A stretch of 64,000 nt of DNA from Haliscomenobacter sp033763495 (GCF_033763495.1 NZ_JANRKL010000203.1:1-64000), one strand, 5' to 3'; shown: positions 54,004 to 63,233, numbered from the stretch's first letter. Notes: a model not told the origin generated them from the sequence alone. Made by a program: numbers and translations.

Positions 54004-55181
54004 TTGCACTGGTAGGGCTTTAAGTCAGGATTGATGTTTTTAAAATCGTTGGCAGCGTCGATGTTGGCAAAACGCAGGCCAGCCTGGGGCTGGTCGATGC
54101 AAATGTTCATCGGATTGCTTCCACTGGGTCGTTTGTCATCCAGGATGCCATCGTAGAGGATATCCTGGGGTTTGCCGCTGAAATACACATTGACCATTTT
54201 GCCAAAGTCTTTGCTCAAATCGGGCAGCGCTTTTTTGCGCTCAAAACGGTTGTTGTGCAGTTTGATGTCGTAGGTGTAGGGATCGTAGTTTTTGTCGTCC
54301 CATTTCAGTTGCACGATGTGGTAACTGGCAATGGCAGCGCCCATGGTTTTGTGGCCGATGATTTCGTTGTGGTGGGCTTCCACGTCTTTGGCAGCCAGGA
54401 AAATCAGGCCGGTGCCGGGGGCAACGGTCGCCACGATGTTCCCTTCGGGTGCAAAATTGCGGTGGTTGTTGCTGATGATTTTGTTGTGGTGGATTTTGCA
54501 GGTTTTGCCATTACCCGCGGGTAAACCGGGTAAGTCAAAGACCAGAATTCCACCCGTATTTTTTTCTGACCGGCAGTATTTCACTTCGGCGTTGGTGCAG
54601 TTTTCAATCTCGATGCCCGCTACGTTTTCATGGGCATAGGAGTTTTTAACCACTACGTTTTTGGATTGCCCGACATAAATGCCTGCGTCGGAGGCAAAAG
54701 CGGCTTCACACTGGTCGATCAAAACGCCATCGCAACCCACCGGATAAAGGCCATAACCACCATTGCTGGCTTTGGCACCTCCACTCCAGGTGGCTTTTAC
54801 TTTGCGCATGGTGACCTGTTTGGCGTCTTGTACCCGGATAGCGTCGCCTTTGGTATCGGTAACGGTGAGATCCTGGATGGTTACGGAATCAGCGGTGATT
54901 TTAAGGCCTTCGGCACCAGCTTTTTGGCCTAAAAAAGAAAGAATGGTTTTGTCTTTGCCAGCGCCCTGGATGGTTACCCCTTTTACCCCATCCAACAGCA
55001 GTGGGCGGTCAAAATGGTGGATTCCTGCCGGAATCTTGATCACATCACCCGGTTTGGCGTTGATCAATTGGGTTTGCAAGTCGTTGTAGAGTGCGGTGTC
55101 GACAGCTCCTGGATCGGAGGGGCGAGTATTGTTGCAGGCGGCGCAGAAAAAGGCCAAAATTGCGAGCTGAGTGAACTTCAT
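54000..55181 (-). CDS. Parallel beta-helix repeat lipoprotein
   Basis: The product, about 393 aa from the ATG at 55181, has a lipobox FCAAC. A right-handed beta-helix follows (GDVIKIPAGIHHFDRPLLLD, VTIQGAGKDKTILSF, SVTIQDLTVTDTKGDAIRVQ, SKNVVVKNSYAHENVAGIEI). The C-terminal part ends NINPDLKPYQCK. It fits the family regularly paired with the SO_2930-type cytochrome. The fold suggests polysaccharide or surface binding, but no lyase residues can be assigned. An earlier frame start at 55325 lies before the likely promoter. Confidence 0.85.
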   Translation of the reverse strand: MKFTQLAILAFFCAACNNTRPSDPGAVDTALYNDLQTQLINAKPGDVIKIPAGIHHFDRPLLLDGVKGVTIQGAGKDKTILSFLGQKAGAEGLKITADSVTIQDLTVTDTKGDAIRVQDAKQVTMRKVKATWSGGAKASNGGYGLYPVGCDGVLIDQCEAAFASDAGIYVGQSKNVVVKNSYAHENVAGIEIENCTNAEVKYCRSEKNTGGILVFDLPGLPAGNGKTCKIHHNKIISNNHRNFAPEGNIVATVAPGTGLIFLAAKDVEAHHNEIIGHKTMGAAIASYHIVQLKWDDKNYDPYTYDIKLHNNRFERKKALPDLSKDFGKMVNVYFSGKPQDILYDGILDDKRPSGSNPMNICIDQPQAGLRFANIDAANDFKNINPDLKPYQCK

Positions 55182-55206
55182 GAACTTGGTTTTATGACTT
55201 ATTTGA

Positions 55207-55214
55207 CGAAGATA
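55207..55214 (-). promoter_or_regulatory. Possible -7 box for the beta-helix/cytochrome operon
   Basis: On the minus strand this reads TATCTTCG, one base off TAnnTTTG, about 26 bases before the lipoprotein start. No clear -33 element is visible. Confidence 0.35.
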
Positions 55215-55275
55215 TAAAACCCCTTGCTTATTTTGGGCCTCACTGCGTTTTCTTGTCAGTAAATTAAAACCAACA

Positions 55276-56619
55276 ATGGGAAAAGCCCTTTTGCATTTGC
55301 TCTTGTCTGGCATCATGATGGTCACGATGTACCAATTGGGCTACCATTGTCAGCAAGCTGATTTTTGGCCGCTGTTAGGAACTTATGCCGTTTTTTTTGG
55401 AGTATACGCGCTGGTACTCAAGCTAGCGGTGGAAAAGGCGAGTATTCAGTGGTACCTGCTTTTGGGGATTGGCCTGCGGCTGATGCTCCTTTTTTCCATG
55501 CCCAATCTGTCCGATGATGTGTACCGCTACCTCTGGGATGGCAAACTCTGGCTTAACGGGATTAATCCTTTTGTACATCCTCCTTCTTATTATGTGCAGC
55601 AAGGTGATCTGCCCACCGGGCTCAGCATGGAGCTTTATGCAGAGCTCAACTCCCCCGATTACCACACCATTTACCCACCCATTGCCCAAGGTTTGTTTAC
55701 GTTGAGCTGCGCCTTATTTCCCAAAGACCTTTATGCGAGTATTGTAGCGATGAAGGTGGGGATTTTCCTGGCGGAAATAGGTAGTTTGTGGCTCCTGAGG
55801 GGGTTGTTGCAACGCTACCAACTCCCAGCACAGCACATCCTGATTTACGCCCTCAATCCTTTGATCATTTTGGAATTGGTAGGCAATGTACATTTGGAAG
55901 CGCTGATGATTTTTTTCCTGTTGCTGGCCTTGTATTTGCTGCAAAAACAGCAAAACGGCTGGGCGAGTGTGGCGTTGGCTGGCTCCATTGCCAGTAAGTT
56001 GTTGCCCCTGATGTTTCTGCCTTTTTTGATTCGGCGCTGGGGCTGGCCACAGCGAAGTGTGCGGTATTTTGCGCTGCTGGGAGGGGTGTTGTTGTTGCTG
56101 TTTGTGCCGATGATCAGTTGGGAATTCATTCAGGGTTTTGCCTCCAGTTTAGACTTGTACTTCCAAAAGTTTGAGTTCAACGCTGGGGTATATTACCTGC
56201 TGCGTTGGGTGTTTTATGTACTGACGGGTTACAATTTGATCCTTGTTCTGGGGCCTCTTTTAGGCTCATTGGTCGTATACAGCATCGTCAAAATGGCGCA
56301 GCGGGAGCATGATTTGCGTTGGGAAAAACTGCCATTATTGATGCTGCTGGCATTCAGCTTGTATTTGTTTTCGGCGACGATCATCCACCCTTGGTACCTG
56401 GCGGTGCCGATTGCGTTGTGTGTACTGACGCCGCTACGGTTTCCGGTGTTGTGGTCGGGACTGGTGGTATTATCGTACAGTCATTATGATGGGGGCGGTT
56501 TTGCGGAAAATTATTGGCTGATTGGAGTGGAGTATGGGGTGTTGGGGCTATTCCTGGCAAGGGAGTGGCGTCATTTTCCTCGGCATTATTATAAAGAAAT
56601 AGATCCTGAAAAAGAGTAG
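55276..56619 (+). CDS. GT-C fold membrane glycosyltransferase (mannosyltransferase/GT87-like)
   Basis: The 447-aa product has about ten membrane helices and the luminal-loop acidic motif SDDVYRYLWDGKLWLNGINP, typical of polyprenyl-phosphate-sugar-dependent GT-C enzymes. Further family segments are HTIYPPIAQGLFTLSC, NPLIILELVGNVHLEALMIF and IIHPWYLAVPIAL. It probably adds a hexose to a lipid or protein acceptor on the outer face of the inner membrane. It is divergent from the beta-helix operon and converges on the FGE-fusion gene. Confidence 0.8.
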   Translation: MGKALLHLLLSGIMMVTMYQLGYHCQQADFWPLLGTYAVFFGVYALVLKLAVEKASIQWYLLLGIGLRLMLLFSMPNLSDDVYRYLWDGKLWLNGINPFVHPPSYYVQQGDLPTGLSMELYAELNSPDYHTIYPPIAQGLFTLSCALFPKDLYASIVAMKVGIFLAEIGSLWLLRGLLQRYQLPAQHILIYALNPLIILELVGNVHLEALMIFFLLLALYLLQKQQNGWASVALAGSIASKLLPLMFLPFLIRRWGWPQRSVRYFALLGGVLLLLFVPMISWEFIQGFASSLDLYFQKFEFNAGVYYLLRWVFYVLTGYNLILVLGPLLGSLVVYSIVKMAQREHDLRWEKLPLLMLLAFSLYLFSATIIHPWYLAVPIALCVLTPLRFPVLWSGLVVLSYSHYDGGGFAENYWLIGVEYGVLGLFLAREWRHFPRHYYKEIDPEKE

Positions 56620-56632
56620 TTTACAGAAAAAA

Positions 56633-59600
56633 TCAAGGCGTCCTCGCCACCCGAAAACCCAAATTCTGATTCGATAAATTTGGGTAATTTTTTTCTCGAG
56701 CCACTAAATAAATGCTCTCCTCAAACATCCCAAACGATCCCCCCCGCATCACCCGCTCTTTGCCGGAAACCGGCCCTCCTGGGGCGCTTTGATTGCCAGC
56801 CTTATAAGGGCCGTACCAATCCTGACACCATTCGTATACATTGCCACTCATATCGTAAAGATCCAGCTGGTTGGGGCCTTTCTGCCCAACCGGATTTGTC
56901 CTTCTGGCATTGTCAAGATACCAGGCTACTTCTCCAATTTGGTCACTTCCTGCATACAAAAAGCGATTTTTCAGGGAAGCCTGCCCTCCTCTGGCCGCGT
57001 ACTCCCACTCCGCCTCAGTCGGTAAACGGTATTTCTCACCCGTTTGACGACTCAGCCATTTGCAGTAGGCATCTGCCCAGGCCCAACTCACATTGATCAC
57101 TGGATACTTATCATAACCTTTTGCCGGAACCCAGCGGGTACGCTCATTGTCTGTACTTTTTTGCAAGCCCCATTGGTGTTCCTCTACCGGGTCGCTGGGG
57201 TAATTGATGCGGGTTGGATTGTCATTGATGTCATTTAGGAACACTGCGAACTCCGCGTTGGTGACCTCGTATTTCCCCATGAAAAAAGTACTCAAAGTGA
57301 CTTCATGTGCGGGTTGTACGGTAGCATTACAACCTTTGTCTCTGCCATCGATGCACCCCATCGTGAATGTCCCCCCAATAACCCGCACCATTTCTGGCTG
57401 GATAGCAGTATAATTGTTGCGGGCACTGTTGTTGGTTTGTTGCTGCTGCCGCGTATCAATGCCCTGCTGCTCCAATACCATCATCCTCACCTCTGGCAGT
57501 TTCCCATTCATCCGCTGCAATTCCGCCTGAGAAAAACTCCGCTCGTAGGGCCGATAACCTTCGGCTTTTACCCGGAGCGTCAAAGTAGCTACTCTCGACA
57601 AAGTTTGCCGAATGGTAATGTTGCCATTGCTCGAATTCAAACGGCCGGGAATTTTTCGATTGTTGCGGTACAACCATTCCCAACTTACGTCTGCTTCCGA
57701 GCGGAGGAGGCCCCCCGTGACCCCATCAACAATCCGGCCATTAAAATAAGCCACTTCTTCCTCCGGCGTCTGGGCTGCTTTACCCCAGGTTTTGCGATAA
57801 GGAATGGTCAATTTGGCTACCACGGCAATGTCCCGTGGGTTTGGATTGATGCGCACCAACTCTACCCGCAAACTGTCGGTCCGTCGCTGATCACCGGGCT
57901 TAATCAAATTGCTTTGTAAAGTGAAACGTTCATTGCCTTCCTTGGCCTGGGCTTGTCGCTCTTGCCGGGGTACGTAGGTAGCTACGGCACTGCTGCTTCC
58001 AGCTCTGCGCTCCAAGGCGGTCAAACGCAAGCGCAGGCTTTTGTCGCGGTTGGGATTGGTGTAATAATTGACTTGTACCTGGAGGTTGGTTTCCGTATCC
58101 GAGCCCGGGAGAATATCGTAAATCCGGGAAGGTTCTTTTTGCAAAAGCGTAGCCAAATTGGGCCGAATGCTGGTGGTGTCAAAAAAACCTTGAGTTTGTA
58201 ATTCAGAATGGATCCCTTCAGCCACGGATGGATCATTGGTTGTATTGATCAAATAAAAAATGACTCCGAGCGCATGCTTGCTGGCGGCATGTAAGGCATT
58301 GAAAGTAGTGAGGTCTTTACTGTTGATTTGTTTTTGGGTAAAATAATCCACTAAAGAATCATTTTCCTGAAACTGGAGCAGTGCCAGTGAATCAGGAGTC
58401 TGCAAGCTGCTACCATTTCGGGCAGCCCGGTAAAAAGCCACACCTATATTGTGGTTCAAACGAGCCAGGTTGAGCGCAGCCGAGCTGTGTGTCTGGTCTA
58501 CCTTGAGCGCTTGTTCCAGCAAATTGCGCACCTGTGGCGGATAGGCGTAAGTTTGTGGTGAGTTACTGGGCCCACTCGCTGTTTTTTGCAATTCTCCAAA
58601 AGCTTGCTCCTGATACAATTGCACCGCCTGGTTGTTCAAAATTGATGCACTATCAATTAAAATAGCTTCTTTTATCAAAGCGTTACCACGCAGTTTTACT
58701 GTAGGGTCATAAACTCGTTCTATTGGCTCTGCTCCAAATGCCCAACGGTACAACACATCGGTACTATCCAAACGCATCATTCCCCATACCAGGATCATTG
58801 CCCCCGCCGCACAAGCAATCATCTGCCAAAATTCCCGATTGATGGTCTTGGGTTTGGGCGGTTTTTCGATTGGAGGCACCTCCTGCTGCGCCACTTCGCT
58901 ATTTTCCTCCAAAAAGCGCCGCAGCGTCGGTTCATCGGCGGGCAGCGTGGGCCTAAGGCGATTAAAATTGCCCATATTGCTCTGCTGCGCCATATTTTCC
59001 TGCACAAAATTGCTTTCGAAAGTTTCTTCCGCTTGGGCAGTTTGTTCCATGAATCCCCCCTTGGTCATCGGCCGGGAGCGTCGTTTGGGGGCCAGGATCT
59101 GGGCGGCCACCCCACCCATGTCTTCAATGTGCAAGCGATTGAACCAACCTTGATCGAGCAACAATTTTACTTGCGCTTGGGAATCAGTACTGTACGGGTC
59201 TAGTGCAAACTTTTGCACCGCCAAATTGCTTTGTAGGGCCCGGTGGGCAAAGCCAGGTGTCGCTTCGGCCAGAGCTGCCTCCAACTCTATGGCTATGGCT
59301 TCACGGGCAATGTTAGTGTCCCATTCGTCCAGTTCCTCCAGCATCTCCTTGCGCAGGCGGGGATTAATTTTGCCCTCCTGCAAACTCGGAATCCGCGCCA
59401 TTATCAACAGGTTATCGGCATTCAGAGGAATGTCCAGCGCCGCGCCAATGGTCAGGGTGATTTCCCAGGTTGGGGTAGGGTAGAGAGCCAGGGCACAGAA
59501 CCAGCGGTACAAATCCGATCCATACCCCAGGTACTCCGCGTGATCATCTACACTACGCCAGCGGCGGTTGATGTCGGGCTCGGTCCGGGAATTGGCTAGT

Positions 59601-61387
59601 TTTTCTCGCCACGCGGCAAAAGTAATGGGCAAATCCTCGGGCGCCATACCATTATCGATGAAGTTGGCGGCGGCCATTTGCCCTTCCAGGTCGGCGGGGA
59701 AAATGGGTAAAAGGTTGTGGATATTGGCTTCGCGAAAATCCCAACTTTGAGGTGGGCGCGGTGTAAGTAAAAGCCTTTGTTTCCAGCGCTGAAAATCAGC
59801 AACAGCTTCCGGGCGCAGTGCTTTGTCGGTTTGACCATAGGGATCAAGCAAGGCATGCGCATCGCCAAACACCACCAAACGGTGTTCCGGGCACAAGCGG
59901 CTGATTTGTTCCAAAGTGATGCCCTGAGGATATTGGGAATTCCAAAAATGGAAAAACTCGCTGCGGTAATAAAACACCTCGGCGTGAACATCCTGGTCGT
60001 GCAGCACTTTGACCAAATGCCGCAACAGGCGCCCCTGGTGGCTGCTTTCATTTTGCTCATCCACCAAAAACAGGTAGTCGGCTGGTTTGGTGGTATTGCT
60101 GAATTGCAAGCGAGGGAAACCACCGCTGGCAATGGTTACGTCCACGGTTTTGGGCACATCTACCTCCTGGCGCAATCCTTCCTGGCGCCGCCGAAGGGCA
60201 TCAGCAAGCCGGAATTGGCCAGTCAAATTGCGGATCAGACCATTTAAAGGGCGAAATGGAATTTCATACGGAGGCCGGTCCGCCGACTGTAGGGGCAACC
60301 CTCGCGGTTGCCCTTCTTCAGGCCGTGCCGGAGGAATTGGCCGTTGCGTTTTTGCCCAACGAAAAAGAAAATAAAAGGTAGCTCCAGCCAACAAAAACAC
60401 CAAAGCCCAGGGCAGCCACCCAAAAGTAGCCCGCGTCCGAATCGGATCGTAGTGCAAATCGTACCAGGGCAAAAAGACCTGATCTTCACCAACCCGCATG
60501 ATGGCCGAAGTGCTGGTGGTGCAAAACCCGGCTTGGCCCGTTCGAGTTACCTGGAGTTCAACCGTGTAGGAACCTTCTTCGAGGTAACGGTGGGTCGGGG
60601 CACGTTCGGTGCTGCTTTGATTGTCGCCAAAATCCCAACGGAACTGTAAGTCTTTGGTTTCATCCACTACGTTGGGCGCAAAAGTGAAGGTTTCACCGGG
60701 TGGCAAATTGCCAGGTAAATCCAAGCCCTCCAACTGCGGTGGATAGGGGCACTCGATGGTCAAATCACCACGGTACTGGAAAGTTGTATCCCGGCGTTTT
60801 TCGTAAACGGCTACTTCGACTATTTTTTCAGGACGCCCTTTCAGCGTATCAAAGGAGAGCTGCCAGTTTTTTACCCCACTTGTTTCCACCTCCCTTTGCC
60901 CGCTTTTTTTGTCCAATAAGCGCCACCTGATTTTTGCACCAAAGGTATCAATGTTGCGGGTTGTCAGGGTAAAAGTTGCGGTGTCCCCAATTCTGACGGG
61001 GGTAGAAGAGATGCTGTACCCAATCGAAATCCCTTGGGGAGAATGAGGTTTAGGAAGATTATTAATGATCCAATAAACTAAGGCAACAACAGCCAGTAAA
61101 ACAGGTAAAACCCACCAATATTTGCGCAAGCCGGCGCGTAGTTTTTTTAGCCAAATGCCACTGGCCTCAGCTTTGTCTGCATCCGTAGCCTCTGCCAACA
61201 ATTCGGCGTAATATTGATCAAAAATGGCGTAAAAACGCTCTTGTTCCGCCTTGCTGTGGGCAATAATTGGCGCGAGTAAGAACTTTAATTTTTCCGATTC
61301 TCGCCAATGTGCACTGGCTGGGCCACTGATCACTTGCAAAAGTCGGACCTGTTCAGCTGGGCTGAGTTGGAAGCCTGCGAGTTCCAA
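56633..61387 (-). CDS. 1584-aa membrane protein: PKD, vWA-like region, C-terminal FGE/SUMF1-type domain
   Basis: A cytoplasmic helical start is followed by TM1 at about 93-116 (WWVLPVLLAVVALVYWI). A PKD-type beta-sandwich lies at about 220-305 (QFRWDFGDNQSSTERAPTHR). TM2 is at about 325-345. A large region at 385-800 has a vWA-like look (DYLFLVDEQNESSHQGRLLR, HRLVVFGDAHALLD). TM3 is at about 852-875. A TPR-like stretch and a beta-sandwich (RIVDGVTGGLLRSEADVSWE) follow. Residues about 1325-1584 are an FGE/SUMF1 fold (YEVTNAEFAVFL, YRLPTEAEWEYAARGG, GNVYEWCQDWYG). The copper-site cysteines of true FGE are absent (RGGSFGMFEESIYLVAREKN). The start is TTG; the frame is open 31 further codons upstream, reading like protein. 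Confidence 0.75.
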   Translation of the reverse strand: MELAGFQLSPAEQVRLLQVISGPASAHWRESEKLKFLLAPIIAHSKAEQERFYAIFDQYYAELLAEATDADKAEASGIWLKKLRAGLRKYWWVLPVLLAVVALVYWIINNLPKPHSPQGISIGYSISSTPVRIGDTATFTLTTRNIDTFGAKIRWRLLDKKSGQREVETSGVKNWQLSFDTLKGRPEKIVEVAVYEKRRDTTFQYRGDLTIECPYPPQLEGLDLPGNLPPGETFTFAPNVVDETKDLQFRWDFGDNQSSTERAPTHRYLEEGSYTVELQVTRTGQAGFCTTSTSAIMRVGEDQVFLPWYDLHYDPIRTRATFGWLPWALVFLLAGATFYFLFRWAKTQRPIPPARPEEGQPRGLPLQSADRPPYEIPFRPLNGLIRNLTGQFRLADALRRRQEGLRQEVDVPKTVDVTIASGGFPRLQFSNTTKPADYLFLVDEQNESSHQGRLLRHLVKVLHDQDVHAEVFYYRSEFFHFWNSQYPQGITLEQISRLCPEHRLVVFGDAHALLDPYGQTDKALRPEAVADFQRWKQRLLLTPRPPQSWDFREANIHNLLPIFPADLEGQMAAANFIDNGMAPEDLPITFAAWREKLANSRTEPDINRRWRSVDDHAEYLGYGSDLYRWFCALALYPTPTWEITLTIGAALDIPLNADNLLIMARIPSLQEGKINPRLRKEMLEELDEWDTNIAREAIAIELEAALAEATPGFAHRALQSNLAVQKFALDPYSTDSQAQVKLLLDQGWFNRLHIEDMGGVAAQILAPKRRSRPMTKGGFMEQTAQAEETFESNFVQENMAQQSNMGNFNRLRPTLPADEPTLRRFLEENSEVAQQEVPPIEKPPKPKTINREFWQMIACAAGAMILVWGMMRLDSTDVLYRWAFGAEPIERVYDPTVKLRGNALIKEAILIDSASILNNQAVQLYQEQAFGELQKTASGPSNSPQTYAYPPQVRNLLEQALKVDQTHSSAALNLARLNHNIGVAFYRAARNGSSLQTPDSLALLQFQENDSLVDYFTQKQINSKDLTTFNALHAASKHALGVIFYLINTTNDPSVAEGIHSELQTQGFFDTTSIRPNLATLLQKEPSRIYDILPGSDTETNLQVQVNYYTNPNRDKSLRLRLTALERRAGSSSAVATYVPRQERQAQAKEGNERFTLQSNLIKPGDQRRTDSLRVELVRINPNPRDIAVVAKLTIPYRKTWGKAAQTPEEEVAYFNGRIVDGVTGGLLRSEADVSWEWLYRNNRKIPGRLNSSNGNITIRQTLSRVATLTLRVKAEGYRPYERSFSQAELQRMNGKLPEVRMMVLEQQGIDTRQQQQTNNSARNNYTAIQPEMVRVIGGTFTMGCIDGRDKGCNATVQPAHEVTLSTFFMGKYEVTNAEFAVFLNDINDNPTRINYPSDPVEEHQWGLQKSTDNERTRWVPAKGYDKYPVINVSWAWADAYCKWLSRQTGEKYRLPTEAEWEYAARGGQASLKNRFLYAGSDQIGEVAWYLDNARRTNPVGQKGPNQLDLYDMSGNVYEWCQDWYGPYKAGNQSAPGGPVSGKERVMRGGSFGMFEESIYLVAREKNYPNLSNQNLGFRVARTP
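60291..60316. repeat. Palindromic repeat inside the FGE-fusion gene
   Basis: GGGCAACC (60293-60300) and GGTTGCCC (60306-60313) are perfect arms around CTCGC, in a context GTAGGGGCAACC common to dispersed repeats of Bacteroidota and cyanobacteria. It is in frame and encodes a Gly/Pro/Arg-rich linker (EEGQPRGLPLQSADRP) just after TM2. Confidence 0.65.
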
Positions 61388-61788
61388 GCGTGTGAGCAGG
61401 CCTGCTAAGGGTAGGTCAATATTTGGGACTTGGGTGTCGATGCTGTTGGGTGTTGTTGAATAAACGTGGTTTTGAAGCTTTCAAATTTAAGGAAATATTG
61501 AGACAACACAAGATTTATTGAACGAAGGTGTGAAGGGAGCAAATGCTTTTGCCATGAAAACCAGGGATATTGAGGCCATTTTTTTCCATAATTTACGAAG
61601 CCCGCCCGGCCATTCCGACCAAATCAGCAGACCATTTCCAAAGTGACAAAAATCATTGGAAATGCAGGTTTTGCAAGACTTTTAGCCCAATGTGCTTTTG
61701 TACAGCCAAAAAATAAAATCCCCATTTTTTCCAGCATCCATTTTTTTACTGCTTTTTCCGTTAGAGGGTTTATTCTGCCAAAACTTCA
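61388..61788. other. Divergent region between the FGE-fusion gene and leuC
   Basis: Minus-strand box TAAATTTG (61482-61489) is a candidate promoter for the 1584-aa gene. A palindrome CATTTCCAA (61633-61641) with TTGGAAATG (61656-61664) could be an operator or hairpin in the leuC leader region. Apart from the in-frame extension of the 1584-aa gene, no convincing coding sequence is seen. Confidence 0.45.
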
Positions 61789-61796
61789 TAATTTTG
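61789..61796 (+). promoter_or_regulatory. Bacteroidota -7 promoter box for leuC
   Basis: TAATTTTG is a perfect TAnnTTTG match 36 bases before the leuC start. A -33 TTTG at standard spacing is not evident. Confidence 0.5.
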
Positions 61797-61832
61797 CTAA
61801 CCATTTTGTGAAATTTTTAAAATCCTCAAAAA

Positions 61833-63233
61833 TTGGCTGGTAAAACCTTATTCGATAAGATCTGGGACGCCCACGTAGTTGAACAGATCGAAGATGGCCC
61901 AAGTGTGGTGTACATTGACCAACATTTGATCCATGAAGTGACCAGTCCGCAAGCTTTTGCCGGACTAGATGCCCGCGGACTCAAAGTGTTCCGCACCAAT
62001 CGTACCGTGGCAACTCCTGACCACAACGTGCCTACCATTGATCAGGACAAGCCAATTCGCGACGAGCTTTCCCGCTTTCAGGTAGACAAGTTGACGGAAA
62101 ACTGCGAAAAACACGGAGTTACGCTTTATGGCCTCAATCACCCCTACCAGGGTATTGTACACGTCGTTGGACCACAATTGGGCATTACCCAACCGGGGAT
62201 GACCATTGTGTGCGGGGACAGCCATACTTCTACACACGGTGCTTTTGGCAGTGTGGCTTTTGGGATCGGAACTTCCGAAGTTGAAATGGTGTTGGCTACC
62301 CAATGTCTGATGCAAACCAAAGCCAAGCGCATGCGCATCACTGTGGATGGAGAACTGGGACCTGGCGTAGGCGCAAAGGACATTATTCTGTACATCATTT
62401 CTCAAATCACCGCCAGTGGTGGTACCGGATATTTTGTTGAATATGCTGGCTCTGCTTTCCGCAACCTGACAATGGAGGGCCGTATGACCGTTTGCAACAT
62501 GAGTATCGAAATGGGTGCGCGTGGCGGCTTGATTGCTCCCGACGAAACCACTTTTGAATACATTCGTGGCCGCGAATTTGCCCCTAAAGGCGCCGACTTC
62601 GATGCCGCTGTAGCCAAATGGCGTGAGTTGTATACCGATGCCGATGCCATATTTGATGCTGAATTGCATTACGATGCTGCCGATATTGAGCCGATGATTA
62701 CCTACGGTACTAACCCGGGTATGGGCATCAAGATCACCGAGAATGTTCCAAACCTGGATGAGGTAGAAGAGTCTAATCGGACTAGTTTCTCCAAATCACT
62801 TGAATACATGGGACTGGTACCCGGTGAGCGCCTTTTGGGTAAAAACGTAGATTATGTATTCGTAGGCAGCTGTACCAATGGTCGGATCGAAGATTTGCGC
62901 GCCGTTGCTCAATTTGTCAAAGGCAAGAGAAAAGCGGACAACATCACCGCCTGGATCGTACCTGGCTCCAAGCAAGTAGAAAAGCAGGCTCAGGAAGAAG
63001 GCTTGGTGGCCATTTTGGAAGAGGCAGGCTTTATGCTGCGTCAACCGGGCTGCTCGGCTTGTTTGGGGATGAATGAAGACAAAATTCCCAAGGGTAAATA
63101 CGCAGTTTCGACCTCCAACCGCAACTTTGAAGGTCGCCAGGGCCCAGGCGCCCGCACCATGCTGGCTAGCCCAATTACTGCTGCTGCTGTGGCGGTAACT
63201 GGAAAAATTGTTGACCCACGTGAATTCAATTAA
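61833..63233 (+). CDS. leuC: 3-isopropylmalate dehydratase large subunit
   Basis: The 466-aa product catalyses, with LeuD, the isomerisation of 2- to 3-isopropylmalate in leucine synthesis. The N-terminus AGKTLFDKIWDAHVVEQIED is canonical, so the start must be the TTG at 61833. The [4Fe-4S] ligands are Cys347 (GSCTNGRIEDLRAV) and Cys407/Cys410 (GCSACLGMNED). Other aconitase-family segments are CGDSHTSTHGAFGSVAFGIG and the C-terminal STSNRNFEGRQGPGARTMLA. leuD follows after six bases. Confidence 0.96.
   Translation: MAGKTLFDKIWDAHVVEQIEDGPSVVYIDQHLIHEVTSPQAFAGLDARGLKVFRTNRTVATPDHNVPTIDQDKPIRDELSRFQVDKLTENCEKHGVTLYGLNHPYQGIVHVVGPQLGITQPGMTIVCGDSHTSTHGAFGSVAFGIGTSEVEMVLATQCLMQTKAKRMRITVDGELGPGVGAKDIILYIISQITASGGTGYFVEYAGSAFRNLTMEGRMTVCNMSIEMGARGGLIAPDETTFEYIRGREFAPKGADFDAAVAKWRELYTDADAIFDAELHYDAADIEPMITYGTNPGMGIKITENVPNLDEVEESNRTSFSKSLEYMGLVPGERLLGKNVDYVFVGSCTNGRIEDLRAVAQFVKGKRKADNITAWIVPGSKQVEKQAQEEGLVAILEEAGFMLRQPGCSACLGMNEDKIPKGKYAVSTSNRNFEGRQGPGARTMLASPITAAAVAVTGKIVDPREFN

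Noticed and set aside
57040..57420. FGE domain considered as a sulfatase-maturing enzyme
   Set aside because: The Cys pair of the active site is missing and no sulfatase gene is nearby.
61643..61843. 66-codon GTG-start frame before leuC, possible leader peptide
   Set aside because: Not enriched in Leu codons beyond its hydrophobic make-up, no hairpin-terminator arrangement, and it overlaps the leuC start and its promoter.
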